Source: Pictodentalium vernedei
Lineage: Eukaryota > Mollusca > Scaphopoda > Dentaliida > Dentaliidae
Direction of reading: 5' to 3'
Length of the DNA stretch: 64,000 nucleotides
NCBI GenBank assembly: GCA_031216915.1
Contig: CM062296.1
Location: 790,516,823 to 790,580,822, forward strand
Shown: one piece after another, positions 32,614 through 43,300 of the stretch
Layout: every line of letters begins with the position of its first letter
How positions within the stretch are numbered: the first letter of the stretch is position 1
Program-made: the position numbers and the translations under genes
The notes under the pieces: model-generated
Seen by the model: the letters and a program-made list of their open reading frames with translations, nothing else
What the model was told of the DNA's origin: nothing
Databases searched by the model: none

Positions 32614-33152
32614 TTCAAATTTTTTGAGCTACACTATCGGAATAATAATCAATGTAACAGGAAGGGTTCATGGAAGGATAGGTAAAGAATACTCAACAAA
32701 CAGTGGAATAATCATTAACAAAAATGATGACGTCGGGCGTATGCCCCGAAATTGGGAAACATGAAATAATTTTATAATTATTGTAAAGTTACAGCCCTGA
32801 ATGTCAAAAACCACCGGTGAACACTTCCATCATCCAATAACAGTCTTGGATCCACCAATTCTTGCACTGATTTGTGTCTAGTATCCTCAAAAAAGGAGAT
32901 TTTAAAGCACAGATGTCAGTTCATTGTTGCTGTCTTTAGGGCCAAACAAAGAATGATGTTTGCACTAATTTCAGTCACTTCCTGGCGACTGCGCATGCGC
33001 AGAGAGTAAAAGTATGGAGGACCAGAAAGGACTTTTAATTTCGGTTTTGCAAGCATATTTTGGGGATAAGGCAGTTCAAAATTTGTGTTTGGACCTTGAT
33101 AATTTGCGTTGGCACCAACTAAGTCTGGGCCATTGGGTTATTGTATAAAAAT
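32614..33152 (-). repeat. 5' UTR end and 5' terminal repeat of copy E1
   Basis: Continues E1 after E2: a diverged 5' UTR (AAGTTACAGCCCTGAATGTC near 32790) and a terminal repeat with TGCGCATGCGCA at 32990-33001 and the subfamily end CTAAGTCTGGGCCATTGGG. The element stops near 33152 at GTATAAAAAT. Confidence 0.82.
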
Positions 33153-33710
33153 AATCTCCCTTCTTAACATTCATAATTATTATGTTACAATTGTGATATA
33201 TTCATTTACTGGTGTTTAAGGGCACATATTTTTGCACAATGGCTAATCATGACCACAACATGAGTATCAATTCAAGACCAGGGGTGAGTGTTAATAAGCC
33301 ATGTTGCCCATTTTAGAGAGAGTTTGCACCTGCCAAGCATTGGTGACTGGGTCCTATTTTACCAGTACAACAGAGCCTGTTTCTGCAGTGAACAGGCACT
33401 GCTTCACTACAATTGTGATTTAGGTCAAATAGAAGTTTGTACGGTGGTAACTCTGGTACGGGATTCTGTGGTACATTTCTAGTCCACTCATTCTCGTGTG
33501 TGAAGCCATGCAATTGATCTTTGATCTCACCGCCAAGTCAATAGCGTAAACATGTGGTTATTTTAGTGACAATTTGTCAGTTTCAAAACTGCATGATTTG
33601 AGATTTGGGATTCGATTAGATATCCTTCTTGAGATTTGATTCAAGATTTGATTTGAGCATAAATCCAAGATTCTCAGGGCCCTACCCACAATGAATGTAA
33701 GGATTCTAAC
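33153..33710. other. Intron segment with a dispersed repeat
   Basis: Contains a segment (TTTACTGGTGTTTAAGGG ... GGTCCTATTTTACCAGTA) that recurs near 7240-7340 and 37300-37550. No coding signal. Adjacent to the CXXC1 exon donor at 33709-33710. Confidence 0.5.
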
Positions 33711-33818
33711 CTTTGTAAAACATTTCTCCATGTGTTTCAATGCATGTTTCTGATTTGTCTCTCCACCACAAGTAACACAATAAACACTCAACTCTGTATC
33801 ATCTTCACCATCTGTAGC
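33711..33818 (-). CDS. CXXC1: CXXC1 internal exon, CVTCG...HMEKC region
   Basis: 36 codons on the minus strand, phase 0. The acceptor TTTCTACTTGTAG precedes 33818 and the donor GTTAGAAT follows 33711. The translation ATDGEDDTELSVYCVTCGG, then KHALKHMEKCFTK, has the Cys-x-x-Cys and His-x3-Cys zinc-binding pattern that opens the conserved C-terminal domain of CXXC1, after an acidic linker. It joins in frame to the exon at 9753-9896 across the transposon-filled intron. The next upstream exon, expected to encode the coiled coil, is not found up to position 64000. Confidence 0.93.
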
Positions 33819-33845
33819 CTACAAGTAGAAATAAATCCAAGGTTG

Positions 33846-34075
33846 TTAACCCTTAACCTAACATAACAAGAGGACAACACTGGCAAAAATATTTTGGAAT
33901 TACACTAAAATGTTCAATTTTTGTTTCAAAAACATTGTTTGTAGACCTTCACTGGAATCAGCTTATTACAATTTGGGTGTCATAAGTTATATTTTGGAAT
34001 AAAACTTGGAAAAATAACAGAATTTGAATGACGTTTTTTGTGAATACAGCTGGCCAGATATGACCATTTTGTTAA
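33846..34075. mobile_element. Decayed piggyBac-type MITE (variant II)
   Basis: Left TTAA at 33846-33849 followed by CCCTTAACCTAACAT, then degraded palindrome arms (TTTCAAAAACATTG and GTCATAAGTTATATTTTGG) and the GCTGGCCAGATATGACCATT right subterminal region. Both arms have decayed independently, so it is an old copy. Confidence 0.6.
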
Positions 34076-34079
34076 TTAA

Positions 34080-35404
34080 ATTAACAAGAGCAATGCTCAG
34101 GCGTGTGCTGATGCCCCCAAAGGTAGCAAAGTCGGACATGCATGTAAATAAATAATTTCTGAATGTTTGAAGAGAATTGGTTCATCCAAACAACTTTGAA
34201 TGAACGGAATTAAAAAACACTATGATTCTTGTGTCATCCATATTTATATGAATATATTGATATGTGGTGGGTTAAAATGACATGCAAACCTGCCCTGCAA
34301 ACACTGGGTAGTACAGAAATATTGGGGCAGTACTTCCCCTGTAAGACACTGGCCAGTAAGAATAAAGCTGAAATTGGTATCCATATTTGTATGGTTATAT
34401 TGATATGTAGTTTAAAATGACATGCAACCTCCCCTGCAAGCACTGGGCAGTATAGAAATAGTGGACTAAAAAAAATCGGGCAGCACTTCCCCTATAGACA
34501 CTGGACAGTAAGAATAAAGCTGAAAATGGGAAATTTGTGATTTTTTAATTCAACAAGCCAAGACCAATACCGGGCCTGGACCTGCATTGCTGCATGCAAT
34601 TGAATCGGCAAACAGGAAGTGGCTGCACGGCAGATCTAAAAATTGCATACACAATACAACTCATCATTATGAAGCAGCAAACCAAATATAAAATCAATCC
34701 CTTGCATAGAAGCCGAGAAAACCTTAATGGAAAATTTCAATGTTCAGTGGGTACAGTAAAATTTCAAAGAATCGGCAAACAGGAAGTGGCTGCACGGCAG
34801 ATCTGAAAATTGCTTACACGAAACAACTCATCATTATGAAGCAGCAGATCAAATATAAAATCATTCCCTTTCATAGAAGCCAAGAAAACTTTGACGGAAA
34901 AAGTGTTTCGGATGGATTGACGGACTGACGGAATGATGGACTGACGGAGTCGAGCGGTTACTAGACCTGCTCTGCCGCTGGCGACGCAGGTAAAAAGAGG
35001 CATAACTCTTGCAAGAATGGTCGGAGTCACCTCCAAATAATTGACCTGTATTTTTGACATCAGTAATAAGCAAATAAAACTTGAAATCGATTGGTGCGGT
35101 GATATAATTTTAAATGGTGTGGAACCAAAATCATTATAATTCTTGTGTCATCCATATTTATATGGATATATTGATATAAAGAGGTTAAAATGTCATGCAA
35201 CCTTCCCTGCAAGCACTAGAAAAATAATGAACTAAAAAAAAAATTGGGCAGCACTTTGCCCTATAGGCTATGATACAATTTACCTCAGTCAGAAACAGAG
35301 GCCAAAAACAAACAGGGGCCATAACTCTACCAAACATGAATGGACGAAACGCTAGGCAACGAGGGCATCCATTCCCCAAGCTGCCCTATCGCCATATCAA
35401 ATAA
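34080..35404. repeat. Dispersed repeat block with local duplications
   Basis: A ~167-base unit starting GAATCGGCAAACAGGAAGTG occurs at 34602 and again at 34769. A second motif (ATATTGATATG ... GTTAAAATGACATGCAA) occurs near 34255, 34390 and 35165. Short GACGGACTGACGG-like repeats lie near 34915-34950. No coding frame with a recognisable domain. Confidence 0.55.
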
Positions 35405-35621
35405 TAAAAATAAATTGAATTTGGCATTTTTAAAAAGAAATTCTCACAATTTTTCTATAAAACCATACAAATATGGATATCATTAGAACTGGCTCGACGA
35501 GCTGGTTCTAATGATATCCATACTTGTATGGTTTTATTAAGATATTTTTAAGATATTTTAGGCTATGGTAGGCTTTTTTTTTTGCCAATTTTCTGGCCAA
35601 TTTTGGTAGGCAAAGGGTTAA
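35405..35621. mobile_element. piggyBac-type MITE (variant III), left end eroded
   Basis: Matches 3755-3981, with palindrome arms ATGGATATCATTAGAACTGG and its near-complement and the right end CAAAGGGTTAA at 35611-35621. The left CCCTTTACC end is not recognisable. Confidence 0.7.
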
Positions 35622-35960
35622 TAACAGTTTTCTTGATACTTGACCTTTACACCTCTAAAATAATAGGCAGCTAGAAACTGGTGTGGGTCCAAAGGCTATC
35701 CAAAATGCTGTTCACAACAAAAAATAAAGTCAGCATTGTTGATACTATAGGGATGAACTCTATTAACATTTTTACTTGTCACAGAAGACAGCTGATTAAA
35801 CAAAAACTAAACAGAACTTGTATGGCTTAAATTGAAGGTTTATTAGTACCTTGTGAAAAATGAACATCAACTGAATTTTCATTTGCTGCAAAGATAAATT
35901 ACACACATAAATATACTTTTTCTAGACTACAGTGATTTATTTACATGTGAGATGAAAGTA

Positions 35961-37213
35961 TGAAAGTTTCAATGACACTGCAGCTTAACTTGGCTGTGTG
36001 TAGTGTTTGAGGAAAGGGATAATGTTCAATGTTTATGAAAGGATTATAAAATAAGACAAGAATTGTGATAATTGAGAATATGTTAAGTTCTGTACTCTAC
36101 ATGCTACGTTTTCAACAAGAATAATTCAGACTATACTAAAGAACTGAGGCTGGGTTGTTAAAGTATGTCAACCAAAGATACCAAGCTACAGTAGAATGAT
36201 ACCAAAATGAGTCATCCTACTAAGTTACAATGAAATCCGTTCATAAGTATGACTCATAGACACTGCTAAAGGAATCTAGGTCATGTGTCCTCTGGTGGTC
36301 ATGGTGGACCGATCACGACAAAAATAGGACAGTGTCATCTAGATATCATACCGAGTCATCCTACCAAGTTACAATGACACCCCTTCATAAATACAACCTG
36401 TAGACAGTGCTAAAGGAATCTAGGTCACCTGCCCAGGAGGTGGTAACGGCTGACCTATCGCAACCAAAATAGGATAGTCTCACTTGGTTATCATACCAAG
36501 TCATCCTACCAAGTTACAATGAAATCCCTTCATAAATATGACCCGTAGAGAGTGCTAAATCAATCTAAGTCACTTTCCCAAGCGACAGTAACAGCTGGGT
36601 CTGAGCTGACTGATCGTGACCAAAATAGGACAGTCTCATCTAGACATCATACCAAGTCATCCTACCAAGTTACAATGAAATGACTTCATAAATATGAACT
36701 GTAAACTGTGCTAAACAAATCTAGGTTAATTCATGCCCGTGCATCCATCACGGTTGACACAACCAACATGGGATATTCTGATCTAGACTTCATACCGAGT
36801 CATCCTACCATTTACAAAGTAATCCTTTCATAAATCAACCTGTAGACTTTGCTAAGGGAATCTAGGTCACATGTCCCTGTGGCCATCGCGGTTGGCCGAA
36901 CATTCTCATCTAGACATAATATGTAGTCTTCCTACCAAGTCACAAGAAATCTTTTCATAAATACGACCTGTAGGTTGTGCTAAAAGTTTTCAGGTTTCGA
37001 ACCCACGCAGCCATCACAGCTGGCTGATCACAACCAAAATGGCGTGTTCTCATCTAGACATGACCTCAAACTTGCACATGAAATTTAGTGAATATCAGAC
37101 AAGAACTACAGGGTGCAGCCTGAGCTAAAGAAAATGTGAACAGACTTACAGGCTCACAGACTTCCGCATACTTAATGGCAATAGCTTATCTTCGACTTTG
37201 TCAAGTTAAGCTA
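35961..37213. mobile_element. Element with internal ~145-bp tandem repeats (copy 2)
   Basis: Same leader, tandem core and tail as 10660-12222. The leader has CAGCTTAACTTG at 35981. Six units are anchored near 36232, 36376, 36511, 36677, 36820 and 36946. The tail ends CAAGTTAAGCTA at 37202-37213, complementary to the leader motif. Unit number and spacing differ from copy 1, so the core expands and contracts. Confidence 0.65.
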
Positions 37214-37880
37214 ATAAAATGGAGCAATCATGCAAAAAATTTTCCCTATTTTCATCTGACTTCTCCCTCATGTCTGTGGAGGGAAAAGCAATTAATTATC
37301 TATTTATTGGGATTGAAGGTCAATTTCAAAATCTTTAGCTATATCATGACTGCAGCATAGCAATGAAGTCAAGTTTAGCCAATGCTGCCCACCTGAGGAT
37401 TTCCACCCAAGTAAATGCTTCCTTGTCCTATTTTACCAGTAAAGAAGAACTTGTTTACCACAGAAAACGAGCACTGCTCCACTTCCCAGGTTGCCACTTG
37501 AAAGAAAAGGGACTTCTCCCTCAACTCCCCTTGAGGGTTGTCACTGAAGCAATGTACATGCCAACTAAGCTTATTAACAGTTGCTACAGGATCAGTGGTG
37601 GTTCATGAAATCACAATGACAGCCTCTATAACCAAATATGAAAAACCTTCTATGTTGGTATTTCATATTACAATTGTCTCAAAGACTAATCATTCTTTAA
37701 AAACTTTTTTATACTATTATCATAATTATGTCATACTTTCCAATTTCAACATTCATTTAAAATGAATAAAATCTCTTATAATGTAGTAAAAATTGAAAGT
37801 CATCTTGAATTTCTTATGGTTAAATAGTTAGTCCAAACTTGGATGTTCAGGTCAAATACTGATTTTTGTGTTGTACGTCC
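37214..37880. other. Dispersed repeat, no gene seen
   Basis: Part (37300-37550) is a diverged copy of the repeat at 33180-33480. Short frames only, no recognised domain or splice-framed exon. Confidence 0.45.
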
Positions 37881-38048
37881 TTAACCCTTTACCCAACGCA
37901 GACGATATTAACATTTATTAATTTAAATATCGTTTTTTAATTTTTTGCGAAAAATTTCAACAAAACCATATCATGTGACCCCTCATTGGAACGAGCTCGT
38001 TCCAATGAGGGGGTCACATGATATGGTTTTGTTGAAATTTTTCGAAAC
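37881..38048. mobile_element. piggyBac-type MITE (variant I), left part
   Basis: TTAA at 37881-37884, complete palindrome near 37957-38040. It is interrupted after TTCGAAAC by the DIRS element B; the right part resumes at 50367 and ends with TTAA at 50436-50439. Confidence 0.85.
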
Positions 38049-38351
38049 GTTAAAAAATTTATAGAAATTTATATATTTTTTATACTTACCAATGACCCAG
38101 ACTTAGCTGGTGCTAACTCTAAAAAATCTAGGGCCAAACACAAATTTTGCCCCCCAACCCCCAAAATTTGCATCTAAAACCAAAAGAAATCATGTCCTAA
38201 AGGACCTCCATACTCTGCCCCCACTGCGCATGCGCAGTGTCAAGGACGTTCCGAAATTGGTGCCAATCACCATTCTTACTGGCAGTGCCTGGTCAGCGCT
38301 ATGTACTCAGCGGGGAGGTAAGAGTTCCCAACTCCTGGGAGGGCCATCCCC

Positions 38352-38433
38352 GTCTGGGTCATTGGTAAGTATAAAAAATATATAAATTACTATAAATTTT
38401 TTAACATTTTTATACTGTACCAATGACCCAGAC
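38352..38433 (-). repeat. Internal complementary region of copy B
   Basis: 82 bases, same junction sequence as in E2 and N. Confidence 0.88.
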
Positions 38434-39044
38434 TTAGCTGAATAGTAAAAAGGCTGGAGGGCCTAGGACATAGAGGAAAATCCAATAAGCTCAACTATAT
38501 ACTATATAGTGAACCCCTCAAGGAGAAAAGGAGTATTAGGCTTTACATGTATCTTTCTTATTTTATTATAAATTAGAAAGATACAATACCCTTCAGAACT
38601 GAGCACAATAACATTCATGTTCTCTATTAACATCCAGTATAACCCATTATAATTATTATTTTTAAAGTAAGCCAATAAATAAAGTTAGTCCAGAGAATTG
38701 AGACTTTTTATATTCATTAAAAGTGTCCGAGGATTGTATATTAACGCCCGTTTGACACTTGACATATACAAATGCTTCACACCGAGCTACACTTTAAAAA
38801 TATGACACGAATGAATTTTAACATTAATATTACACTTTAAAACCATCCCGGAAACGACTCAGAATTACTGACTCCAGAGGAGGAATTCCCTTGCTTTTCA
38901 CTATAAAGCAGGTGACCTAAGGGAACCCCCTCTCCCCCCCCCCCCCCTTCCCCTTGCCCTGGGTCAAATAGCCCAGAGCGAAGAGGGCAGCAGGACGGAG
39001 TCACTGCCGGAACAGAAAGCCTGCATAACTATAGTTGCAACTGT

Positions 39045-40085
39045 TTAGTGGACGACATTCTGAGCAACAGATAACGGACCTAAACAACGCAGGTCTCCAG
39101 AAATGGACTCAATATTTCTGAGATAAAAATTCGTGAATGTGGATGGCTGAGACCAATAAGCAGCCTTCATTAAATCTGTAATAGCTACACTATTAGCATA
39201 AGCCCAAGATGTAGAAAGAGCTCTTACTTCATGAGCCGAAATCTTAAGCACAGACTGCTGGGAAGAAGATAAACTTTCATAAGCAGTACGGATAGTTAAT
39301 TGAATCCATCTAGCAATAGAATGGACCGAAATGTCCTTTCTATTAGGCATCAGAGACAGAAAGAAACGTTTTCGTCCCTTTCTGATAAACTGAGATCTCT
39401 GTTTATAAATGCGTAAAGCTCTAACAGGACAGAGTAAAGGCCTACGCCCGTCTGAAGACGGAAGAGCCTTAATAACAATAGGTTCCGGATATTTATTAGG
39501 AGCCTGATTCTTAGCTAAAAATCCAACATTAGTAGTGAAGGTGATAGTGTTCCCGACACTACGATAGTGAGAATCGTCCACCGATAGTGCATGAAGCTCA
39601 CTGACTCTTCTAGCGGAAGAGAAAGCTAAGAGAAAAGCTGTCTTATACGACAAGAATTTGAAATCTACTGTCCCAAGAGGCTCAAATGGCTTTTCCTTAA
39701 GTTTAAGAAGAACCCAAGCTAAATTCCACTTAGGAATTAACCTAAGAGTTCTGAGTCTATTTATCGAGAAGTTTCTAACTAACTTAGATAAAGAGACATT
39801 AGATCCAATTTGTAAACTATCGTGATGTGCATAGGTATCAGATAACATAGACCTATAACCCTTAATAGTAACAGGCTGCAGTTTGATTTCGTCAAACAAG
39901 TATACTAGAAAGTTTGCAATGTCTGGTATGGTGGGATCAAAAATATCAACAGAATGATCCCCACACCAACGACGAAAAACCTTCAACTTAGCCGCATAAT
40001 TTAGCGAAGAGGAGGTCCTCCTACAGTTAGAAATCGCGTCCACTGCTCGTCCTGTAAAGTGCTTGCCATGCAAGAAGGACCGCAC
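39045..40085 (-). CDS. DIRS tyrosine recombinase domain (copy B)
   Basis: 346-codon frame starting MRSFLHGKHFTGRAVDAISN. Motifs are complete: ARRVSELHAL, HEVRALSTSW and WSQPSTFTNFYLR with the nucleophilic Tyr. A small deletion/replacement near 40135 breaks the longer frame that continues upstream in copies A and C, so here the recombinase would have to start at this Met or nearby. Suggests that the domain alone may be a functional unit. Confidence 0.82.
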   Translation of the reverse strand: MRSFLHGKHFTGRAVDAISNCRRTSSSLNYAAKLKVFRRWCGDHSVDIFDPTIPDIANFLVYLFDEIKLQPVTIKGYRSMLSDTYAHHDSLQIGSNVSLSKLVRNFSINRLRTLRLIPKWNLAWVLLKLKEKPFEPLGTVDFKFLSYKTAFLLAFSSARRVSELHALSVDDSHYRSVGNTITFTTNVGFLAKNQAPNKYPEPIVIKALPSSDGRRPLLCPVRALRIYKQRSQFIRKGRKRFFLSLMPNRKDISVHSIARWIQLTIRTAYESLSSSQQSVLKISAHEVRALSTSWAYANSVAITDLMKAAYWSQPSTFTNFYLRNIESISGDLRCLGPLSVAQNVVH

Positions 40086-41740
40086 AACGGAAAAATGTGA
40101 AGGTTGAGACCTTGCGGGTTGTGATGAAGTCGACGCGGTTTCCCCCCTTCCGTGGAGGAAGCTTTCGCGGTAGGTCCCACAACAGACACGTGAGTAGATT
40201 TATCCACGGTCTCTGTGGAGACAGAGATGCTACCAACAGAATCTTGCACTGAGATTGTTTTATCTTTAGCAATATTTGCTGAATCAACGGCGCTGGAGGA
40301 TATGCATGTCCTATCATTCCGTCCCATGAGATCGATAGAGCGTCTACTGCAAATGCTCTTGGATCCGGGCACGGTGACACATACGTCTGCAACTGATTGT
40401 TGAGATGTGTCGCAAATAAGTCTATCATTGGCCGTTCCCACTGGTAGCAAATCTGATTGAAAACTTGTTTGTTGAGAGTCCACTCCGATGGCAACAAGCG
40501 ACCCTTCCGTGAAAGGGAGTCTGCTAGTACATTCAGATGACCCGGAATATGACGGACCGAAAGTAGAACCTGATGTTCTAGAGCAAACAGAAGGATTCTC
40601 TCCGTTAGATTGAATAACGGAACGGAATGAGTGCCTCCCTGGTTCCGTATATACGCCACTACTGTCGTATTGTCGGACAGAATTTGGACATGAGCTTTGT
40701 GAATAATGTCCATCCAATGACGTAACGTCAGCATTAGACCCAGAAGTGCCTGTCTTACTCTTCTCCGACTTTTTGGAAGCGGATTTAAACAACAGAGAAT
40801 CTGAAGCTTTCTTCGTAATTTTATCGTAAATTGCAGAAAGCTTGCCGTCGAATAGATGTTCTCCGGAGACCGAAGCGACTCTGAGAGAGTTCTTCACCTT
40901 ACTATCCACGCGTGTGGATGTAGCTAAGGCTGCGTCACGTCTAACCAACTCCAGGTTTGCCACTGAAAGGGCGGTGTTATACGTGGAATAAGCCACTGCC
41001 CTTGAAAGAAGTCTTAATGAGGATTGAATATCCTGGAATTCTTGCCCTTGAAGACGCAGTGATAACGCCTTTGTAAGGTGGTCTGCGTAAGATAAAGCGT
41101 CTAAACTGGCCCTGTTAGACGTGATTGTCGTATCCAACACCGCGGTTGGAACGGACATAGACGACGGTAACGACAATTCTAAGTCTTCCGCCTCGTCGTC
41201 AAGACGCAGAGGAACTCTCGGAATACCCTGTCCTGCCGTATCGAATTTATTCCTTGCATTAATGAAAGGCAGGTTAAGAGCATTGGAGGACAAGAAACCA
41301 GCTTTGCCTGTTTTGGAAGCAAGCTTGAATATAGCGTCGTTCAATAATTCAAATGTTCTTGTGACATTATTGGACTGAGACGGAAACTCAGGGACGATGT
41401 CTCTGAACCGCTCAAAGAATTCAGTGTCCAATGACGCTATTATTCTCTTGTCCGGAACTGCAGCAGTCTGGCCCGACGGAACAACTTGAGGAAGGAAGTG
41501 CCGGATAAAATCCATGGCAGCTTTATGTTGTTCCGAAAGGGATAGCTCAAAGTCATCTGTATCCCTTTCACCATCCGGTCGGACCTCACGATGTTCCCGG
41601 TCGTCCGCACCCGATGCTTCGGCGGAGCGATCTCTCCTAACATCCGCCTTCACTGGGTGTGCACCTAGTATATTTATAGTGCTCGCATCACCCAACATTT
41701 CCTCCTGGACCGCAATGGACGAACCCGGCTGCCGAACCAT
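40001..41740 (-). pseudogene. Chimeric gag / recombinase-frame ORF (copy B)
   Basis: 579-codon frame created by deletions. Gag residues from MVRQPGSSIAVQ lose ~190 codons (AHPVKAD to RSAEASGA). A ~1.4 kb deletion then joins GTSGSNAD of Gag in frame to TSLDGHYSQSSC of the recombinase-frame extension, because gag and the recombinase share a frame. A later indel shifts it into the end of the RT frame (HHNPQGLNLH). The RT is gone. Probably a by-product, not a designed fusion. Confidence 0.8.
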
Positions 41741-42235
41741 TCAGTGAATGGACGCAACACCGGGCGAGCTAGCGGACGACAGCGCCGTCGATCCTACTAG
41801 GGACCTCTTAGGCAACTGTCGTATCTCCATGAGCACTTTTGCAGCTAACTCTTCATTTAATTGTGACGACGGAAGCGCACTCTTGGAAGATAACATGGAA
41901 ACATCACCCTGTTCTTGTTCCTCTGAAATAGAAACTGATAGACTAGAGTGACCCTGCGGAGAAAGGACCGGTATAGCCCTTTCTGCACTAACAACATACC
42001 GTGACACACGTTTCCAATGTTTGTCATCCCAATATTGACATATTGAACAGGAGTTAGTGCGAGTACACTGACTACAATTAATACAATGATCATGAAAGTC
42101 AGAGGAAGATTTCTTCCTATTACAATTTGAACAATGACCTTTCATTGTGAAAAAACAACAACAAGTCCTAGTACTCACACAAACCCCTAAACAAAGATAC
42201 ATAATAACATGATCCATTAATATTGAAAAAAGCAA
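41741..42235 (-). CDS. Gag N-terminal Cys/His-rich ORF (copy B)
   Basis: 164-codon frame ending in the same TGA-ATG junction as in E2. Contains CSNC, FHDHCINCSQC and SCSICQYW, then the acidic SISEEQEQGD segment. The likely start is the internal MKGHCSNC Met. Confidence 0.75.
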   Translation of the reverse strand: MLFSILMDHVIMYLCLGVCVSTRTCCCFFTMKGHCSNCNRKKSSSDFHDHCINCSQCTRTNSCSICQYWDDKHWKRVSRYVVSAERAIPVLSPQGHSSLSVSISEEQEQGDVSMLSSKSALPSSQLNEELAAKVLMEIRQLPKRSLVGSTALSSASSPGVASIH

Positions 42236-42266
42236 ATGAAATTCAAAATAATTTTTGAAAAATATT

Positions 42267-42468
42267 ATTTTTATACTGTACCAATGACCCAGACTTAGCT
42301 GGTGCTAACTCCAACAAAACCAGGGCCAAACACAAATTTTGCCCCCCAATCCCCAAAATTTGCATCCAAAACAAAAAGAAATCATGTCCTAAAGGACCTC
42401 CATAGTACGCCTCTACTGCGCATGCGCAGTGACGCAGTCGTCCCGAAATTGGCGCCAATTATCATTCT
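42267..42468 (+). repeat. 5' terminal inverted repeat of copy A, probable promoter
   Basis: 202 bases complementary to 49168-49395 apart from the extra outer ~26-45 bases at the right end. Contains TGCGCATGCGCA at 42416-42427, which fits the NRF-1 half-site pair, and ATTGGCGCCAAT, which contains E2F-like half-sites, followed by ATCATTCT. No TATA box at a fixed distance. Promoter function is inferred from position and from conservation across copies. Confidence 0.75.
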
Positions 42469-43300
42469 CTGTTTGGCCCTTCATCAGTCAACATCTCACT
42501 GATCTTTGTGCTTGTAAATCTCAGTTTAAAGGATGCCAGACACGTAATTTTTGGAGAAAATGTGATTCTAAGGTGGATAGAAGGAGGAGAGGAAAAAGAA
42601 GTGGCAAAAAATAATCAGGGCTGTACTTAAAATTTTTTGATGAAATTATGTTAAGTTGCCTATTTTCGAGGCATGGGCCTCTTGTCATTCTTGCTAATTG
42701 TTGCACTGCTTATTCAGTGTTTCCTCTCCCCTAGCCTTCTAAAGTCCCCCCCTGGCAATTCTCCCATGCTTTTGGCATATTTTTGATAAATTTCATTTCT
42801 AAAATTTCCTGGGAGAGTTGCTTGGTTACAGAATGTTTTCTGTTATTTTCCCCATAGTTACGTTTTCACCCATGGGTGTATAACGTTTGTGTTCTGCATC
42901 TTCCATCTGATGTTCTACAGATTCTCCCCTGGGAGTCTCTGTTTTGCATCAGATAGAGTGTAATTGATGACTGATTCCGGGCCAGTTTTTTCAGTGCCTG
43001 GAGTCATGTTTTCTAGTGTGTTTACACTGTTTGTTTTCATTGGCAACAGCCTTTTTTGAGGGGGGCTGTTTGCCTTTGTGGTAGTTTATCTCATTATAAG
43101 ATACATTTATATTATCCGAAAGTGTCTCATTAATTATTTTATATAAATTTAAAATTTTTGACCACACTTTGCCATCGGATCCATCGGGGCTCAACGTTAC
43201 TTTTCAGCAACTTGGGCTTCTCTGAAAAAATATTTTTTCAAAATTATTTTGTTTTGCAATTGTTTTTTCATTTATTAATGGATCATGTTATTATGTATCT

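Larger units (their letters stand above)
13232..33152 (-). mobile_element. Oldest DIRS element of the nest (copy E1), interrupted
   Basis: Minus-strand DIRS-type element of a divergent subfamily, present as 13232-18741 plus 32614-33152; the younger element at 18742-32613 splits its 5' UTR. The 3' terminal repeat lies at ~13232-13480, the internal complementary region at 13529-13611 and the 5' terminal repeat at ~32950-33152. RT, RNase H and gag are recognisable but broken by many stops and frameshifts. Where the recombinase gene should be (13660-14770) I find none. Its termini differ from the other copies (GGCCCAGAC rather than GACCCAGAC; a longer TTTAAAGTAATAAG end). The left boundary is uncertain by about 10 bases. 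Confidence 0.85.
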
